Below the pieces are notes generated by a model that was not told the DNA's origin, did no database searches, and was given only the letters and a program-made list of their open reading frames with translations. A stretch of DNA of 36,965 nt from Burkholderiaceae bacterium (GTDB taxonomy: Bacteria; Pseudomonadota; Gammaproteobacteria; Burkholderiales; Burkholderiaceae), in NCBI GenBank assembly GCA_023266335.1, contig JAHFQJ010000020.1, positions 1 through 36,965 on the forward strand, read 5' to 3'. The position numbers were made by a program, and so were the translations under genes. Shown in pieces: positions 25,835 through 34,701 of the stretch (its first letter is position 1; each line of letters starts with the position of its first letter).

Positions 25835-26428
25835 GTTTTTACCAATTTTAGGCTCAAGACCATTAATTAAATTAGATATATTAGATTTATGTTTATATAA
25901 TAATATCAATACCATACTTAATATAATATAAAAATCCAGACTAAATTTATATACGATTAAACTAGTCAGCATAACTGAAATAGAAGCAAATACCGCAGCT
26001 AATGAAGAATATCTAAAAATAACGGCGGTTAATAGCCATGCCATTAAAGCAATTAAACCAATAATTGTATTCAAAGCTAATAAAACACCAGCTGCAGCTG
26101 CAACACCTTTACCGCCCTTAAATTTTAATAGCACAGGATACACATGCCCTATAAACACACATAGACCACTATATATAATAACATGCACATCTAAATTAAA
26201 TATATGCTGTAAATAAATTGCCAAGCATACTGCAATATAACCTTTTAAAAAATCGCCTAATAATGTAAATATTGCTGCTGATTTATTGCCTGAACGTAAT
26301 ATATTGGTTGCACCTATATTTTTTGAACCAAATGTACGAGGGTCTTGTAATTTAAATATTTTAGCACTTACTAGACCAAAAGATATATTACCTAATAAAT
26401 AATTTAGGCATAGTACAAATAAAAACAT
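25826..26428 (-). CDS. plsY: Glycerol-3-phosphate acyltransferase PlsY
   Basis: PlsY transfers an acyl group from acyl-phosphate to glycerol 3-phosphate, the first step of phospholipid synthesis. The 200-residue integral membrane protein has five or so hydrophobic segments and the three conserved loops: YLLGNISFG (10-18), RTFGSKNIGATNILR (31-45) and KFKGGKGVAAAAGV (102-115). Its PlsX partner, which makes acyl-phosphate, is not in the window. The last codons and the stop lie at the edge of the octamer array. The C-terminus is slightly extended (LEPKIGKNTH). Confidence 0.94.
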   Translation of the reverse strand: MFLFVLCLNYLLGNISFGLVSAKIFKLQDPRTFGSKNIGATNILRSGNKSAAIFTLLGDFLKGYIAVCLAIYLQHIFNLDVHVIIYSGLCVFIGHVYPVLLKFKGGKGVAAAAGVLLALNTIIGLIALMAWLLTAVIFRYSSLAAVFASISVMLTSLIVYKFSLDFYIILSMVLILLYKHKSNISNLINGLEPKIGKNTH

Positions 26429-26440
26429 GATTTTTAAATC

Positions 26441-26629
26441 TTAAGTATAAGAAGTGTAATTATTACACTTATTTTTGCAAAGCTCAATTTGTATGCAATG
26501 ACCTATACTTATTATACTTAAATGTAAATCCGCCCTACCATTAATATTTGTTCTGCTGCTTTTTATCAAAAACTCGGCTAGAAAATGATTTATCATAAAT
26601 CTTTGTAGTATCTTAGTCATATTTTTCAT
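26441..26629 (-). CDS. Possible small protein upstream of plsY
   Basis: This is a 62-residue ORF with GAGGGG 3-4 nt before its first ATG (a second ATG, three codons on, is better spaced). The product is basic at the start (MKNMTKILQRF) and ends CKNKCNNYTSYT. I do not recognise it. It would be read just before plsY (12-nt gap). The strong ribosome site is the main support; composition is not decisive, and it could be chance in AT-rich DNA. Confidence 0.3.
   Translation of the reverse strand: MKNMTKILQRFMINHFLAEFLIKSSRTNINGRADLHLSIISIGHCIQIELCKNKCNNYTSYT
26452..26470. repeat. 8-bp stem hairpin AAGTGTAA-TTA-TTACACTT
   Basis: This is a perfect inverted repeat followed on the plus strand by ATTTTTGC. 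It lies ahead of plsY, at the 3' end of the possible small ORF. It could be a weak terminator for minus-strand reading of that ORF or an operator-like site for plsY; neither is shown. Confidence 0.4.
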
Positions 26630-26693
26630 ATTCCCCTCAATTTGTATAACTGATTTTTATACATATGCTATAAATAAAATAAGGGGGAAGATT

Positions 26694-28847
26694 ATGAACA
26701 TTTCCACACAGATTATAAATAGAGAGCTTAGTATTATTCAATTTAACCATAGACTACTTGCACAAGCACAAAATCCGGAATTACCATTATTAGAAAGATT
26801 GCGCTATTTATGCATTGTTTCATCAAATCTTGATGAATTTTTTGAAACACGTTATGCCGGCTTAAAAATTAAATACCAGCAAAATATGTATGTAATGGAT
26901 GAATGTGGGCAAACACTGGCAAGCATAATACATGAGATAAATGATCAAATTAGAGAATTAGTGAATGAGCAATATATCTGCTATGACGAATTAACAATAT
27001 TACTTGCTAAGTATGATGTATATTTTTATCAATCATTTAACTGGGATGCAGAACAAAAAGACTGGGCAAAAGATTTTTTCATTAATAATATTATGCCAGT
27101 TTTGATGCCTATTACTTTAGATCCTGCACACCCGTTTCCATTAGTATTGAATAAAAGCTTAAATTTTGCAATTACTATGGATGGAACAGATGTATTTGGC
27201 AGAAAGCCAGAAATTATAATATTACCTGCACCCCGCAGTTTGCCTCGTTTAGTGCATATGCCTCATAAAATTGCAAATAGTAGATATAGCTATGTATTTT
27301 TATCGTCTTTTATTCAGGCATTTTCATATTTATTATTTCCTAAACTAAATATTACAGGATGTTATCAATTTAGAATTACAAGAAATTCAGATTTAGCACT
27401 AAATGAAGATTTATCCAATGTGCTGGATTTAAGAATAGAACTGCAGGGGCATTTAAGCACAAGACATCTGCAGGATGCTATGAGATTAGAGGTTGAACAA
27501 AAAATGCCGAATGATATTATTACAAAACTAATCAAAATGCAGGATAATATATTAGAGAATCACAAAAATGACTCTGATATATATTGCTATCGTGTAAATG
27601 GTCCGGTAAATTTAGTCCGTTTACTGCCGCTAATTGATGAACTGAATTTACCTGATTTAAAATTTAATATTTATGTCCCAATTTATCCAAATAATTTAAA
27701 AAATATAAACTGGTTTGATTATTTAAAACAAAAAGATGTTTTATTACATTTGCCTTATGAAAGTTTTGATCCTTTATTAGATTTTATCAATCAAGCTATT
27801 CAAGATGAAAATGTTGTATCTATTCAAATGACTTTATATAGAACAGGTAAAAATTCACCCATCATACAAGCTCTTATTAAAGCAGCACAAATAGGCAAAG
27901 AGGTTACAGTAATTGTAGAGTTACTTGCCAGATTTGATGAAGAAACAAATATTTTTAGCGCACGTGAACTAGAAAGATATGGAGTGCATGTAGTATATGG
28001 TGTGGTTGGATATAAATGCCATGCAAAATTATTATTGATTACCCGCAACGAATGGGGAGAAAATGGCTGGCATTTAAAACATTATGCTCAAATTAGCACG
28101 GGAAACTATCATACCAAAACAGCAAAATTTTATACAGATTTTTGTTTATTTACTCATCACAAAGGTATATGCAATGATATTCATCAAACTATCCGTTCAA
28201 TTACTGGAATAACAGCGGCTATCAATCATGAACATATATTGCAGTCTCCATTTAATTTACATAAAGCTTTATTAGATTTAATTAAAAATGAGCAAGAATA
28301 TGCAGAAAAAATCAATAAAAACTCTAAGCATAAAAATAAATCAAAGAAAAAAATAGGTGAAGAAAATAAATATAATCTTAAAAGTGAAATTATTCTTAAG
28401 ATAAATTCACTTGATGAACTGCAAACTATTGATGCATTGTATAAAGCAAGCCAAGCTGGAGTTAAAATTACTTTAATTGTGAGAGGAATTTGCTGCCTGC
28501 AGTCCAACTTAAAAGATATTTCAGAAAATATAACCGTGATTTCTACCTTGGGACGATTTTTAGAGCATCACCGTATTTATTATTTTTCCTGTAATTATGA
28601 AAAAAATATAAAAAGCCGTAATAAATTATATATCGGAAGCAGTGATTTAATGCATAGAAATTGCTTCAAAAGAATTGAAACTTTAATTCCTGTTTATGAC
28701 AAAGAAATAAAAGGTCGAATCATACACGAAGGTCTCATACCGCATATACAACATAATGCATGGCATATGGAACTAAATGGACATTATAAACTACATAATA
28801 CTACTGGATTAAGCCCACAGCAGCATATTATGACGAAATATTTTTAA
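26694..28847 (+). CDS. ppk1: Polyphosphate kinase 1
   Basis: PPK1 reversibly builds inorganic polyphosphate from ATP, tied to stress survival. The 717-residue protein has the N-terminal domain (INRELSIIQFNHRLLAQAQ, 8-26; SSNLDEFFETR, 43-53), the catalytic YKCHAKLLLI with H443 (equal to E. coli H435, the phosphorylated His) and FLEHHRIYYF with H625 (equal to H592). STGNYHTKTAKFYTDFCLFT (468-487) is also typical. A Lys/Asn-rich insert at about 540-562 between the two phospholipase-D-like halves is unusual. Very strong AGGGGGAA ribosome site before the ATG. It is probably its own unit. Confidence 0.95.
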   Translation: MNISTQIINRELSIIQFNHRLLAQAQNPELPLLERLRYLCIVSSNLDEFFETRYAGLKIKYQQNMYVMDECGQTLASIIHEINDQIRELVNEQYICYDELTILLAKYDVYFYQSFNWDAEQKDWAKDFFINNIMPVLMPITLDPAHPFPLVLNKSLNFAITMDGTDVFGRKPEIIILPAPRSLPRLVHMPHKIANSRYSYVFLSSFIQAFSYLLFPKLNITGCYQFRITRNSDLALNEDLSNVLDLRIELQGHLSTRHLQDAMRLEVEQKMPNDIITKLIKMQDNILENHKNDSDIYCYRVNGPVNLVRLLPLIDELNLPDLKFNIYVPIYPNNLKNINWFDYLKQKDVLLHLPYESFDPLLDFINQAIQDENVVSIQMTLYRTGKNSPIIQALIKAAQIGKEVTVIVELLARFDEETNIFSARELERYGVHVVYGVVGYKCHAKLLLITRNEWGENGWHLKHYAQISTGNYHTKTAKFYTDFCLFTHHKGICNDIHQTIRSITGITAAINHEHILQSPFNLHKALLDLIKNEQEYAEKINKNSKHKNKSKKKIGEENKYNLKSEIILKINSLDELQTIDALYKASQAGVKITLIVRGICCLQSNLKDISENITVISTLGRFLEHHRIYYFSCNYEKNIKSRNKLYIGSSDLMHRNCFKRIETLIPVYDKEIKGRIIHEGLIPHIQHNAWHMELNGHYKLHNTTGLSPQQHIMTKYF

Positions 28848-29159
28848 TATCAAGGGTTTTGACTTGGCAGCCTAAAAAATTGAGTTATAGTCTATAATCT
28901 AAATATGTTGTATAATTAGGCTCGCTGAAAGATAATATGTTAAAATGGGTGTATGGTCTATGCTATTTTAACAAGAACTTCAAAACTCTAATTAAGCTGT
29001 AGTTGTCTCATTAGATTTGAGTCAAAGCAGATGCAGATATTCAAGTATAACATCTTATCTGTAAGTAAGTTTGTTGTACATAAAAATTGTAAATACTTAA
29101 AGTTAAAAAAACAAATGGAATAACAAAGTATTTTAATGATATAAATAGAGGTATATACC
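28848..29159. other. Intergenic region ppk1 / PBP7 gene with a hairpin
   Basis: No gene is seen in this 312-bp spacer. It contains a perfect 9-bp stem, TGTTAAAAT (28938-28946) with ATTTTAACA (28965-28973), with an 18-nt loop. The downstream gene's promoter should lie here, but no clear pair is visible; a TATAAT at 28893-28898 lacks a well-spaced -35. A minus-strand ORF covering most of it looks like chance. Confidence 0.4.
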
Positions 29160-30248
29160 ATGATTTCTCTGTTGCACTTTACCAAACGTAGTGTAAAACA
29201 CTGGAAAATATACAAAGCTAGCTTATTAATGGCAATATTACCAGCAGCATTGGTTCACGCACAAAATACGGGATATAATAATTCTTACCAACAGTATTAC
29301 CAGCAGCAAAGCGGCTATTACGACTATAATAACGATGCTAAAAATAATCAAAACTATAAATCCCCGTATGACTATAAAAATAGTAATGATGCCTTAGCTC
29401 CTGCTCAAATGGTTGAACGTAAAAATGTTAAAAGCAGTAATGGTAAATTGCTGGGTTTAAGGGGTATTGATGCTTTATCTTTAAAATCTAGCGTGGCATT
29501 AGTTATAGATCAGGATGCAAATCGTGTTTTATATGAAAAAAATACTCATGCCGTTTTACCAATTGCATCAATTACAAAAGTTATGACATCTTTGGTAGTA
29601 TTAGATGCTAAACTTCCTATGGATGAGATTTTAACTATAACTGATGAAGATGTAGACTATCAAAAACATACATCTTCTAGGTTAAGAGTAGGGCAAAGAT
29701 TAACACGTCAAGAAATGCTTCTGCTTGCATTAATGTCGTCTGAAAACAGAGCTGCATCTGCATTGGGAAGATATTATCCAGGCGGAAAGCCGGCTTTTGT
29801 TGCTTCTATGAACCGCAAAGCAAAAGAATTAGGAATGAATGACAGTAAATTTGTGGATAGTAATGGTTTATCCAGCCAGAATGTTTCAAGTGCTTATGAT
29901 TTAGGGAGAATGGTATTTGCAGCATCTCAACATACTGTTATTAGAAACTTCTCAACTAATTTAAATTACAATATTGTGAGTGCAAATGGAAGTATTTTGC
30001 CATATAAAAATACTAACCGTTTGATTAAAGAAGGTAATTGGGAAATTGGCATGCAAAAAACAGGCTATATTTCAGAAGCTGGAAAATGCTTAGTTATGCA
30101 GGCTAAAATTATGGGGCGATCAGTAATTTTAGTTTTACTTGATGCAGCAGCTAGTGCGGCTAGATTTAATGATGCATTACGCATTAAAGCTTGGCTGGAA
30201 AGCAGTGTTAGTGAAAATGAAAATCACAATAAAAACAAACATTCTTAG
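29160..30248 (+). CDS. pbpG: D-alanyl-D-alanine endopeptidase, PBP7-like
   Basis: This 362-residue serine DD-peptidase (peptidase S11) cleaves cross-links in peptidoglycan in the periplasm. It has a signal peptide (cut near AHA, residues 33-35), a Tyr/Asn/Gln-rich linker (36-75), and the three penicillin-binding motifs: S137-x-x-K140 in ASITKVMTSL, S194-E-N196, and K300-T-G302 in QKTGYISEAG. The absence of an amphipathic C-terminal anchor and the short size fit PBP7 better than PBP5/6. The Tyr-rich linker after the signal peptide is odd. An AGAGG precedes the ATG. Gene 30305 follows after 56 nt. Confidence 0.88.
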   Translation: MISLLHFTKRSVKHWKIYKASLLMAILPAALVHAQNTGYNNSYQQYYQQQSGYYDYNNDAKNNQNYKSPYDYKNSNDALAPAQMVERKNVKSSNGKLLGLRGIDALSLKSSVALVIDQDANRVLYEKNTHAVLPIASITKVMTSLVVLDAKLPMDEILTITDEDVDYQKHTSSRLRVGQRLTRQEMLLLALMSSENRAASALGRYYPGGKPAFVASMNRKAKELGMNDSKFVDSNGLSSQNVSSAYDLGRMVFAASQHTVIRNFSTNLNYNIVSANGSILPYKNTNRLIKEGNWEIGMQKTGYISEAGKCLVMQAKIMGRSVILVLLDAAASAARFNDALRIKAWLESSVSENENHNKNKHS

Positions 30249-30304
30249 TATATCTGCATTGTAGAATTTATGGCATAATTACATATTAAATATGCAAATC
30301 TACC

Positions 30305-31234
30305 ATGAATTCATCTATGCAGAATAAAAATAATTTGGACGACATATGCCAAAAAAGTAAGGATGCATATTTAAATGATATGCAGTTTTTGCGTTTATAT
30401 AAGCTTTATAATAACCGTAAATTTTTACATGATTACACTGAAAAAAGAATTATTCAAAATTTGCAGCCAATTAATATAAATCCGAAGCATATTATAAATT
30501 TAGGTTCAGATTTAACTAATAATATAAAAAATTGCTTCAATTTATCAAAATATAATCTGTATAAAAACACCCCAAAAATAACTCACATATTAGAAAGTTC
30601 TTTATTACACAAAGAAAAAAAAATAGCTAAAAAATCATTTAATATTAATGTTTTAGAAAAAACAAAATTTTTTTTAGGATATGATTTAGGAAGCGAAATT
30701 TATTATACAGGTTCTATTTTAGAAATACCCCCCCATATAAAAGCCGGCAGTATAGATATAATTTATAGTAACTTAGCGCTTAGTTATTATGCTAATTTAC
30801 CTGAAATAATAAAAACGTGGTCGAAAGTTTTAACTAATAATGGATTAATCATTTTCAGTTTATTTGGAATTGGAACAGCAAATAATTTACCATTTACCCT
30901 ACCCTTGATAGATATGCATGATATTGGGGATATGCTGATACATAGTAAATTTTCCAGCCCTGTTATACATGCTCAAAGAATAAATTTAGATTATAAAAAT
31001 TCTAATACAAAAGCTATCTTAAAAGATTTACACGCATTTGGGTTATTATTTAATAAAAATGCAGATGTGGAAAAATTAGGCAATAAAAAATTGTATAGTT
31101 TATTTTCACAAATAAATAGTATAGAATTAGAGATAGTATACGCTCACGCATGGAAAATCGATAATAATCATGAAAGTGCTATTGATAAAGAACTAATTAT
31201 CAGTCTGGATAATTTGCATAGAAAATTTAAATAA
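30305..31234 (+). CDS. BioC/NDUFAF5-like methyltransferase with degenerate SAM motif
   Basis: This 309-residue class I methyltransferase-like protein resembles BioC-type malonyl-ACP methyltransferases and their beta homologues. The segment IDIIYSNLALSYYANLPEIIKTW is followed by LTNNGLIIFSLFGI and by IDMHDIGDMLIHSKFSSPVI, in the usual order. The glycine-rich SAM loop (normally LDLGCGTG) reads INLGSDLTNN, with most glycines lost. Enzyme activity is therefore doubtful. No other biotin gene is near. It is followed 98 nt later by a hypothetical gene with which it may form an operon. Family assignment is fair; the substrate is unknown. Confidence 0.65.
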   Translation: MNSSMQNKNNLDDICQKSKDAYLNDMQFLRLYKLYNNRKFLHDYTEKRIIQNLQPININPKHIINLGSDLTNNIKNCFNLSKYNLYKNTPKITHILESSLLHKEKKIAKKSFNINVLEKTKFFLGYDLGSEIYYTGSILEIPPHIKAGSIDIIYSNLALSYYANLPEIIKTWSKVLTNNGLIIFSLFGIGTANNLPFTLPLIDMHDIGDMLIHSKFSSPVIHAQRINLDYKNSNTKAILKDLHAFGLLFNKNADVEKLGNKKLYSLFSQINSIELEIVYAHAWKIDNNHESAIDKELIISLDNLHRKFK

Positions 31235-31332
31235 TTTTACAATTAATCTAGATATTTTTCATAAGTATTTAATAAATATGTGTATTTATTAAATAAATGT
31301 ATATGATTTTGTGTATTTTGCTCTGGATAAAT

Positions 31333-31833
31333 ATGGATAATAAATATCAGCATACTCCAAAAATCTTGCAGAAGATTTTAGTAAAAATATTAAAAAAATT
31401 TAATATATATCAAGATTTATGTCCAATTGATTGGTCATCACCGATTAAATTTGTAATAGAATATGATGATAAAAACATTAATAATTATATTACTCAAGAT
31501 TTTATTAAAATTGCGTATACTGATGGTTATCTAGTATTTATATGGGATTTATTTTATAGTAATATTGCTAAAAGCTGGCATTTTCTTAATGAACTTAATA
31601 ATCCGCTGTGTCAGCCATCTATATTATTACACACAGATAATATAGAAAAAAGAATTATTTTGTGGTCAAAAGAAAGTTATCAGGGTCTTACCTATGAAAT
31701 AGTAGATGAGTGGCTGCAAAAGTTTATTTATATATTGAGGCATGTAAAAAGCCATGTTTTAAATAACAAAGAATTATATCCGTCAGAATTATCTCAAGAT
31801 AAATTTTATGAACATTACAGCAGTATGCTATAG
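31333..31833 (+). CDS. Hypothetical cytoplasmic protein
   Basis: I do not recognise this 166-residue protein. It has a mixed alpha/beta pattern, no signal peptide and no membrane segment after the chosen start. The segment IKIAYTDGYLVFIWDLFYSNIAKSW and the later LTYEIVDEWLQKFIYILRHV suggest a compact domain. Start 31333 is chosen because GGA lies 5 nt upstream, while the earlier in-frame ATG (31297) adds a hydrophobic stub (MYMILCILLWIN) and has no ribosome site. It lies between the BioC-like gene and the ABC ATPase gene. Confidence 0.6.
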   Translation: MDNKYQHTPKILQKILVKILKKFNIYQDLCPIDWSSPIKFVIEYDDKNINNYITQDFIKIAYTDGYLVFIWDLFYSNIAKSWHFLNELNNPLCQPSILLHTDNIEKRIILWSKESYQGLTYEIVDEWLQKFIYILRHVKSHVLNNKELYPSELSQDKFYEHYSSML

Positions 31834-31901
31834 GTATTGCATGTGCATGTATGAGAACTTAAAATAAGTTATGAGCTATTATACAAATAAAGGTAAACAT
31901 A

Positions 31902-32003
31902 GTGAAAATTCACAATAATGATTTAAGCTGTATTGCATCTTATATGAAAATTTGTAACCATGTTTCAACTTTAGGTCTAAGAGATAGAAATGCTAAAAAT
32001 TAA
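31902..32003 (+). CDS. Possible 33-codon leader ORF overlapping the ABC gene start
   Basis: A GTG-initiated ORF (VKIHNNDLSCIASYMKICNH…) is preceded by AAAGG at 8 nt. Its stop overlaps the start of the ABC ATPase gene by 14 nt, which would permit translational coupling. No attenuator hairpins are seen, and the peptide is not rich in any one amino acid except Asn. It may be chance or a remnant. Confidence 0.2.
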   Translation: MKIHNNDLSCIASYMKICNHVSTLGLRDRNAKN

Positions 32004-33009
32004 TGATATTACTATTGCTTATAATAATAAATTGATTGTAGACGGATTGTCTTTCAACTTATTAAAGGGTGAAATTGGCTGCTTGCTTGGGCCGTCTGGT
32101 GAAGGTAAAACGAGTGTATTAAGGGCAATAGCAGGTCTTCATCACATAAACAAAGGCAGTATTATAATCAATAATACAGAAGCATCTAATTCAAAATTAA
32201 ATATCCCTCCACAGCAAAGAAAGGTTGGTATGTTATTTCAGGATTATGCTTTATTTCCTCATCTAACTGTTGAACAAAATATTGGATTTGGTATAAGAAA
32301 GCAGCAAAATTATCAGGATAGGATAAATGAATTACTAGACATGGTGCATATGCATCACACAAAACATAAATATCCCCATGAACTTTCAGGCGGACAACAG
32401 CAAAGAATTGCATTAGCACGGGCCTTAGCTCCAAAACCTAAATTGTTGCTGTTGGATGAGCCGTTTTCTAGTTTAGATAGTAGTTTGCGTGAAGAATTAG
32501 CCAAAGAAGTAAGAAATTTAATTAAATCTCATGATATTACTGCTTTATTAGTTACTCATGATCAAGCAGAAGCATTTGCTATGGTTGATAAAGTTGGTGT
32601 TTTATATCAAAAAAACATGCAGCAGTGGGATACTCCATATGATTTATATCATAAACCTAATAACCCTTGGCTTGCTGATTTTATTGGCAAAAGTGTATTT
32701 ATTGACGGAAAAGCTGAAGAAGAATTCGTCGATATAGAACTGGGCAGATTAAAACATAATTCTCAACTTTCAGGCAATGTGAAGGTTCTTTTAAGAGCAG
32801 ATGATGTTATTCATGATGATAACAGCTCAACTAAAGCAATAGTTATATCTAAAAATTTTTATGGTGCAGATTTTTTATATACTTTACAATTAAATTCTGG
32901 GCAACAAATTTATGCTTATGTGCCAAGTCATCATAACCATGGAATCGGTGAAGCAATTGGTATATATTTAGATGTAACACATGTTATGTTATTTAAACAA
33001 ACCAATTAA
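31990..33009 (+). CDS. ABC transporter ATPase, FbpC/CysA-type
   Basis: This 339-residue importer ATPase has Walker A GPSGEGKT (34-41; Glu where Cys is usual), Q-loop FQDYALFPHL (about 84-93), signature ELSGGQQQRIALARAL (about 132-147), Walker B LLLLDEPFSSLD (about 152-163), a switch His in VTHDQAEAF and a C-terminal TOBE-like domain (about 240-335). The order and wording resemble ferric-iron or polyamine ATPases (FbpC/PotA). No permease or binding-protein gene is adjacent, so the substrate is open. GAGATAG lies ahead of the ATG. Confidence 0.85.
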   Translation: MLKINDITIAYNNKLIVDGLSFNLLKGEIGCLLGPSGEGKTSVLRAIAGLHHINKGSIIINNTEASNSKLNIPPQQRKVGMLFQDYALFPHLTVEQNIGFGIRKQQNYQDRINELLDMVHMHHTKHKYPHELSGGQQQRIALARALAPKPKLLLLDEPFSSLDSSLREELAKEVRNLIKSHDITALLVTHDQAEAFAMVDKVGVLYQKNMQQWDTPYDLYHKPNNPWLADFIGKSVFIDGKAEEEFVDIELGRLKHNSQLSGNVKVLLRADDVIHDDNSSTKAIVISKNFYGADFLYTLQLNSGQQIYAYVPSHHNHGIGEAIGIYLDVTHVMLFKQTN

Positions 33010-33070
33010 GGAATAATAAAAAATTAGTTATAATTATGTCATTGTACTTGCATGCATTTATGTTTGTATC

Positions 33071-33099
33071 TTGACAGATGTACACTACCGCATTTTAAC
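33071..33099 (+). promoter_or_regulatory. Candidate sigma-70 promoter for proA
   Basis: A perfect TTGACA (33071-33076) is followed after 17 nt by TTTAAC (33094-33099). Transcription would begin near 33106, only about 14 nt before the proA ATG, so the leader would be very short. Confidence 0.45.
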
Positions 33100-33119
33100 C
33101 TATAAATTTACTATCTTAT

Positions 33120-34400
33120 ATGAATACACATACTAATAACACAAATATTCAAGAAATTGCTATACAGCTGGCTAAGCAAGCTAAAAATGCGTCTAAAAAC
33201 TTACTTAAATTACATCCTAATTTAAAAAATCAAATGCTTTTAAATTTAGCTGATGATATAGAAAAACAACAAGATGTCATTATTCAGCAAAATGAAATTG
33301 ATGTAAAAAATGCAAGTGCAAAGGGTATGGATAAAGCTTTTATTGATAGGTTAACCTTGAATATGCTACGTATAAAATCTATGGCAGAAGGAGTTAGACA
33401 AATTGCCGGTTTGCCTGATGTGGTTGGTGAAATATCAGATGTAAAAATACGCCCGAATGGAATGCAGATTGGTAAAATGCGTTCTCCAATTGGAGTTATT
33501 GCAATTATTTACGAGGCTCGCCCTAATGTTACAATTGATGCAGCTGCATTATGTTTTAAAAGCGGAAATACTTGTATTTTAAGAGGAGGCTCCGAAGCAA
33601 TAAATACAAATAAAATTTTAGGACAAATTCTATCAAAAAATATACAGGTAGAAAATGCTATACAAGTATTGGATATTGCAGACCGTCAAATGATTACAGA
33701 GCTGGTTCAGCTGCGAGACTACATCGATGTGGTAATTCCAAGGGGCGGAAAAGGTTTAATTGAGCGTCTTATGCAGGAAAGCAAAATACCAATGCTAAAA
33801 CACTTAGACGGAATTTGCCATACCTATATAGATAAAGATGCAGATATAGAAATGGCTTTAAAAATTAGTTTTAATGCAAAGTGCCAGCGTTATGGAACAT
33901 GTAATACCACAGAAACCTTGATTATACATTCTCATATTGCACCGGATATTTTGCCTAGTTTAGCTAAATTATATAAAACAGAAAAAGTTGAATTAAGATG
34001 TGATAAAATTAGCTATGCTATTTTAGCTAAAGAACAGTATGAATATCTTACCGCAGCTAATCACGAAGATTGGACAACAGAATATTTAGCCCCAATTTTA
34101 TCCATTAAAATAGTTGATAATTTAGACCAAGCAATAGAGCATATTAACACTTTTAGTTCAAAACATACTGATTCAATTATCACTCAAAATCATAACAATG
34201 CAATGTATTTTTTAAAAATGGTAGATAGCGCCAGTGTTATGGTAAATGCAAGTACAAGATTAGCTGATGGTTTTGAATATGGGTTAGGTGCTGAAATTGG
34301 TATATCAAATGATAAGCTGCATGTAAGAGGACCCGTAGGTTTAGAAGGGTTGACTAACCAAAAATATATTGTTCTGGGGCATGGAGAAATTAGAGAATAA
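33120..34400 (+). CDS. proA: Gamma-glutamyl phosphate reductase
   Basis: ProA reduces gamma-glutamyl phosphate to glutamate semialdehyde with NADPH, the second step of proline synthesis. The 426-residue protein has SPIGVIAIIYEARPNVTIDAAALC-type cofactor region (122-145), LRGGSEA (154-160), and the catalytic Cys in RYGTCNTTETLIIH (C261). The C-terminus includes MVNASTRLADGFEYGLGAEIGIS, the usual end. Length is normal. ProB is not in the window. The ATG follows a candidate promoter (33071-33099). A small gene follows after 6 nt. Confidence 0.96.
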   Translation: MNTHTNNTNIQEIAIQLAKQAKNASKNLLKLHPNLKNQMLLNLADDIEKQQDVIIQQNEIDVKNASAKGMDKAFIDRLTLNMLRIKSMAEGVRQIAGLPDVVGEISDVKIRPNGMQIGKMRSPIGVIAIIYEARPNVTIDAAALCFKSGNTCILRGGSEAINTNKILGQILSKNIQVENAIQVLDIADRQMITELVQLRDYIDVVIPRGGKGLIERLMQESKIPMLKHLDGICHTYIDKDADIEMALKISFNAKCQRYGTCNTTETLIIHSHIAPDILPSLAKLYKTEKVELRCDKISYAILAKEQYEYLTAANHEDWTTEYLAPILSIKIVDNLDQAIEHINTFSSKHTDSIITQNHNNAMYFLKMVDSASVMVNASTRLADGFEYGLGAEIGISNDKLHVRGPVGLEGLTNQKYIVLGHGEIRE

Positions 34401-34406
34401 AATTCT

Positions 34407-34667
34407 ATGCAATTATCTGTAACATCTAATAATAAAATTACAGACTCACAAATTAGTAATAGTGCTATACTCCATCCCCATGCAGAATTTTTGTCAAAGA
34501 GCATACTACAGGAAAATAAGGTATGCTATGAATGTTCTAATAAAAATAGTATCCTATCCATAGTTTGTAAAATGCATCAAGATTATGAAAAATTTTGCAG
34601 TATTGCATGCTTAACTAAACATGAAAAGAAAGAATATAGTAATGCAGATATTGTCATTAAATATTAA
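34407..34667 (+). CDS. Small Cys/His-rich protein downstream of proA
   Basis: I do not recognise this 86-residue protein. A polar N-terminal half is followed by a probable zinc-binding pattern: C40-x2-C43, C54, C64-x3-C68 and H72 (VCYECSNKN … FCSIACLTKHEKKEY). FCSxxCxxxH recalls MYND or TRASH fingers, but spacing is not exact. It begins 6 nt after proA, so it is probably cotranscribed and translationally linked. There is no signal peptide. Its role is unknown; a metal-binding or protein-binding adaptor is possible. Confidence 0.6.
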   Translation: MQLSVTSNNKITDSQISNSAILHPHAEFLSKSILQENKVCYECSNKNSILSIVCKMHQDYEKFCSIACLTKHEKKEYSNADIVIKY

Positions 34668-34701
34668 ATATAATCTTAACTTTTGATAATTATTAATATT
34701 T

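Noticed and set aside
28988-29215. 75-codon minus-strand ORF across the PBP7 gene start
   Set aside because: It overlaps the signal-peptide region and promoter of a certain gene; composition looks like chance in AT-rich DNA.
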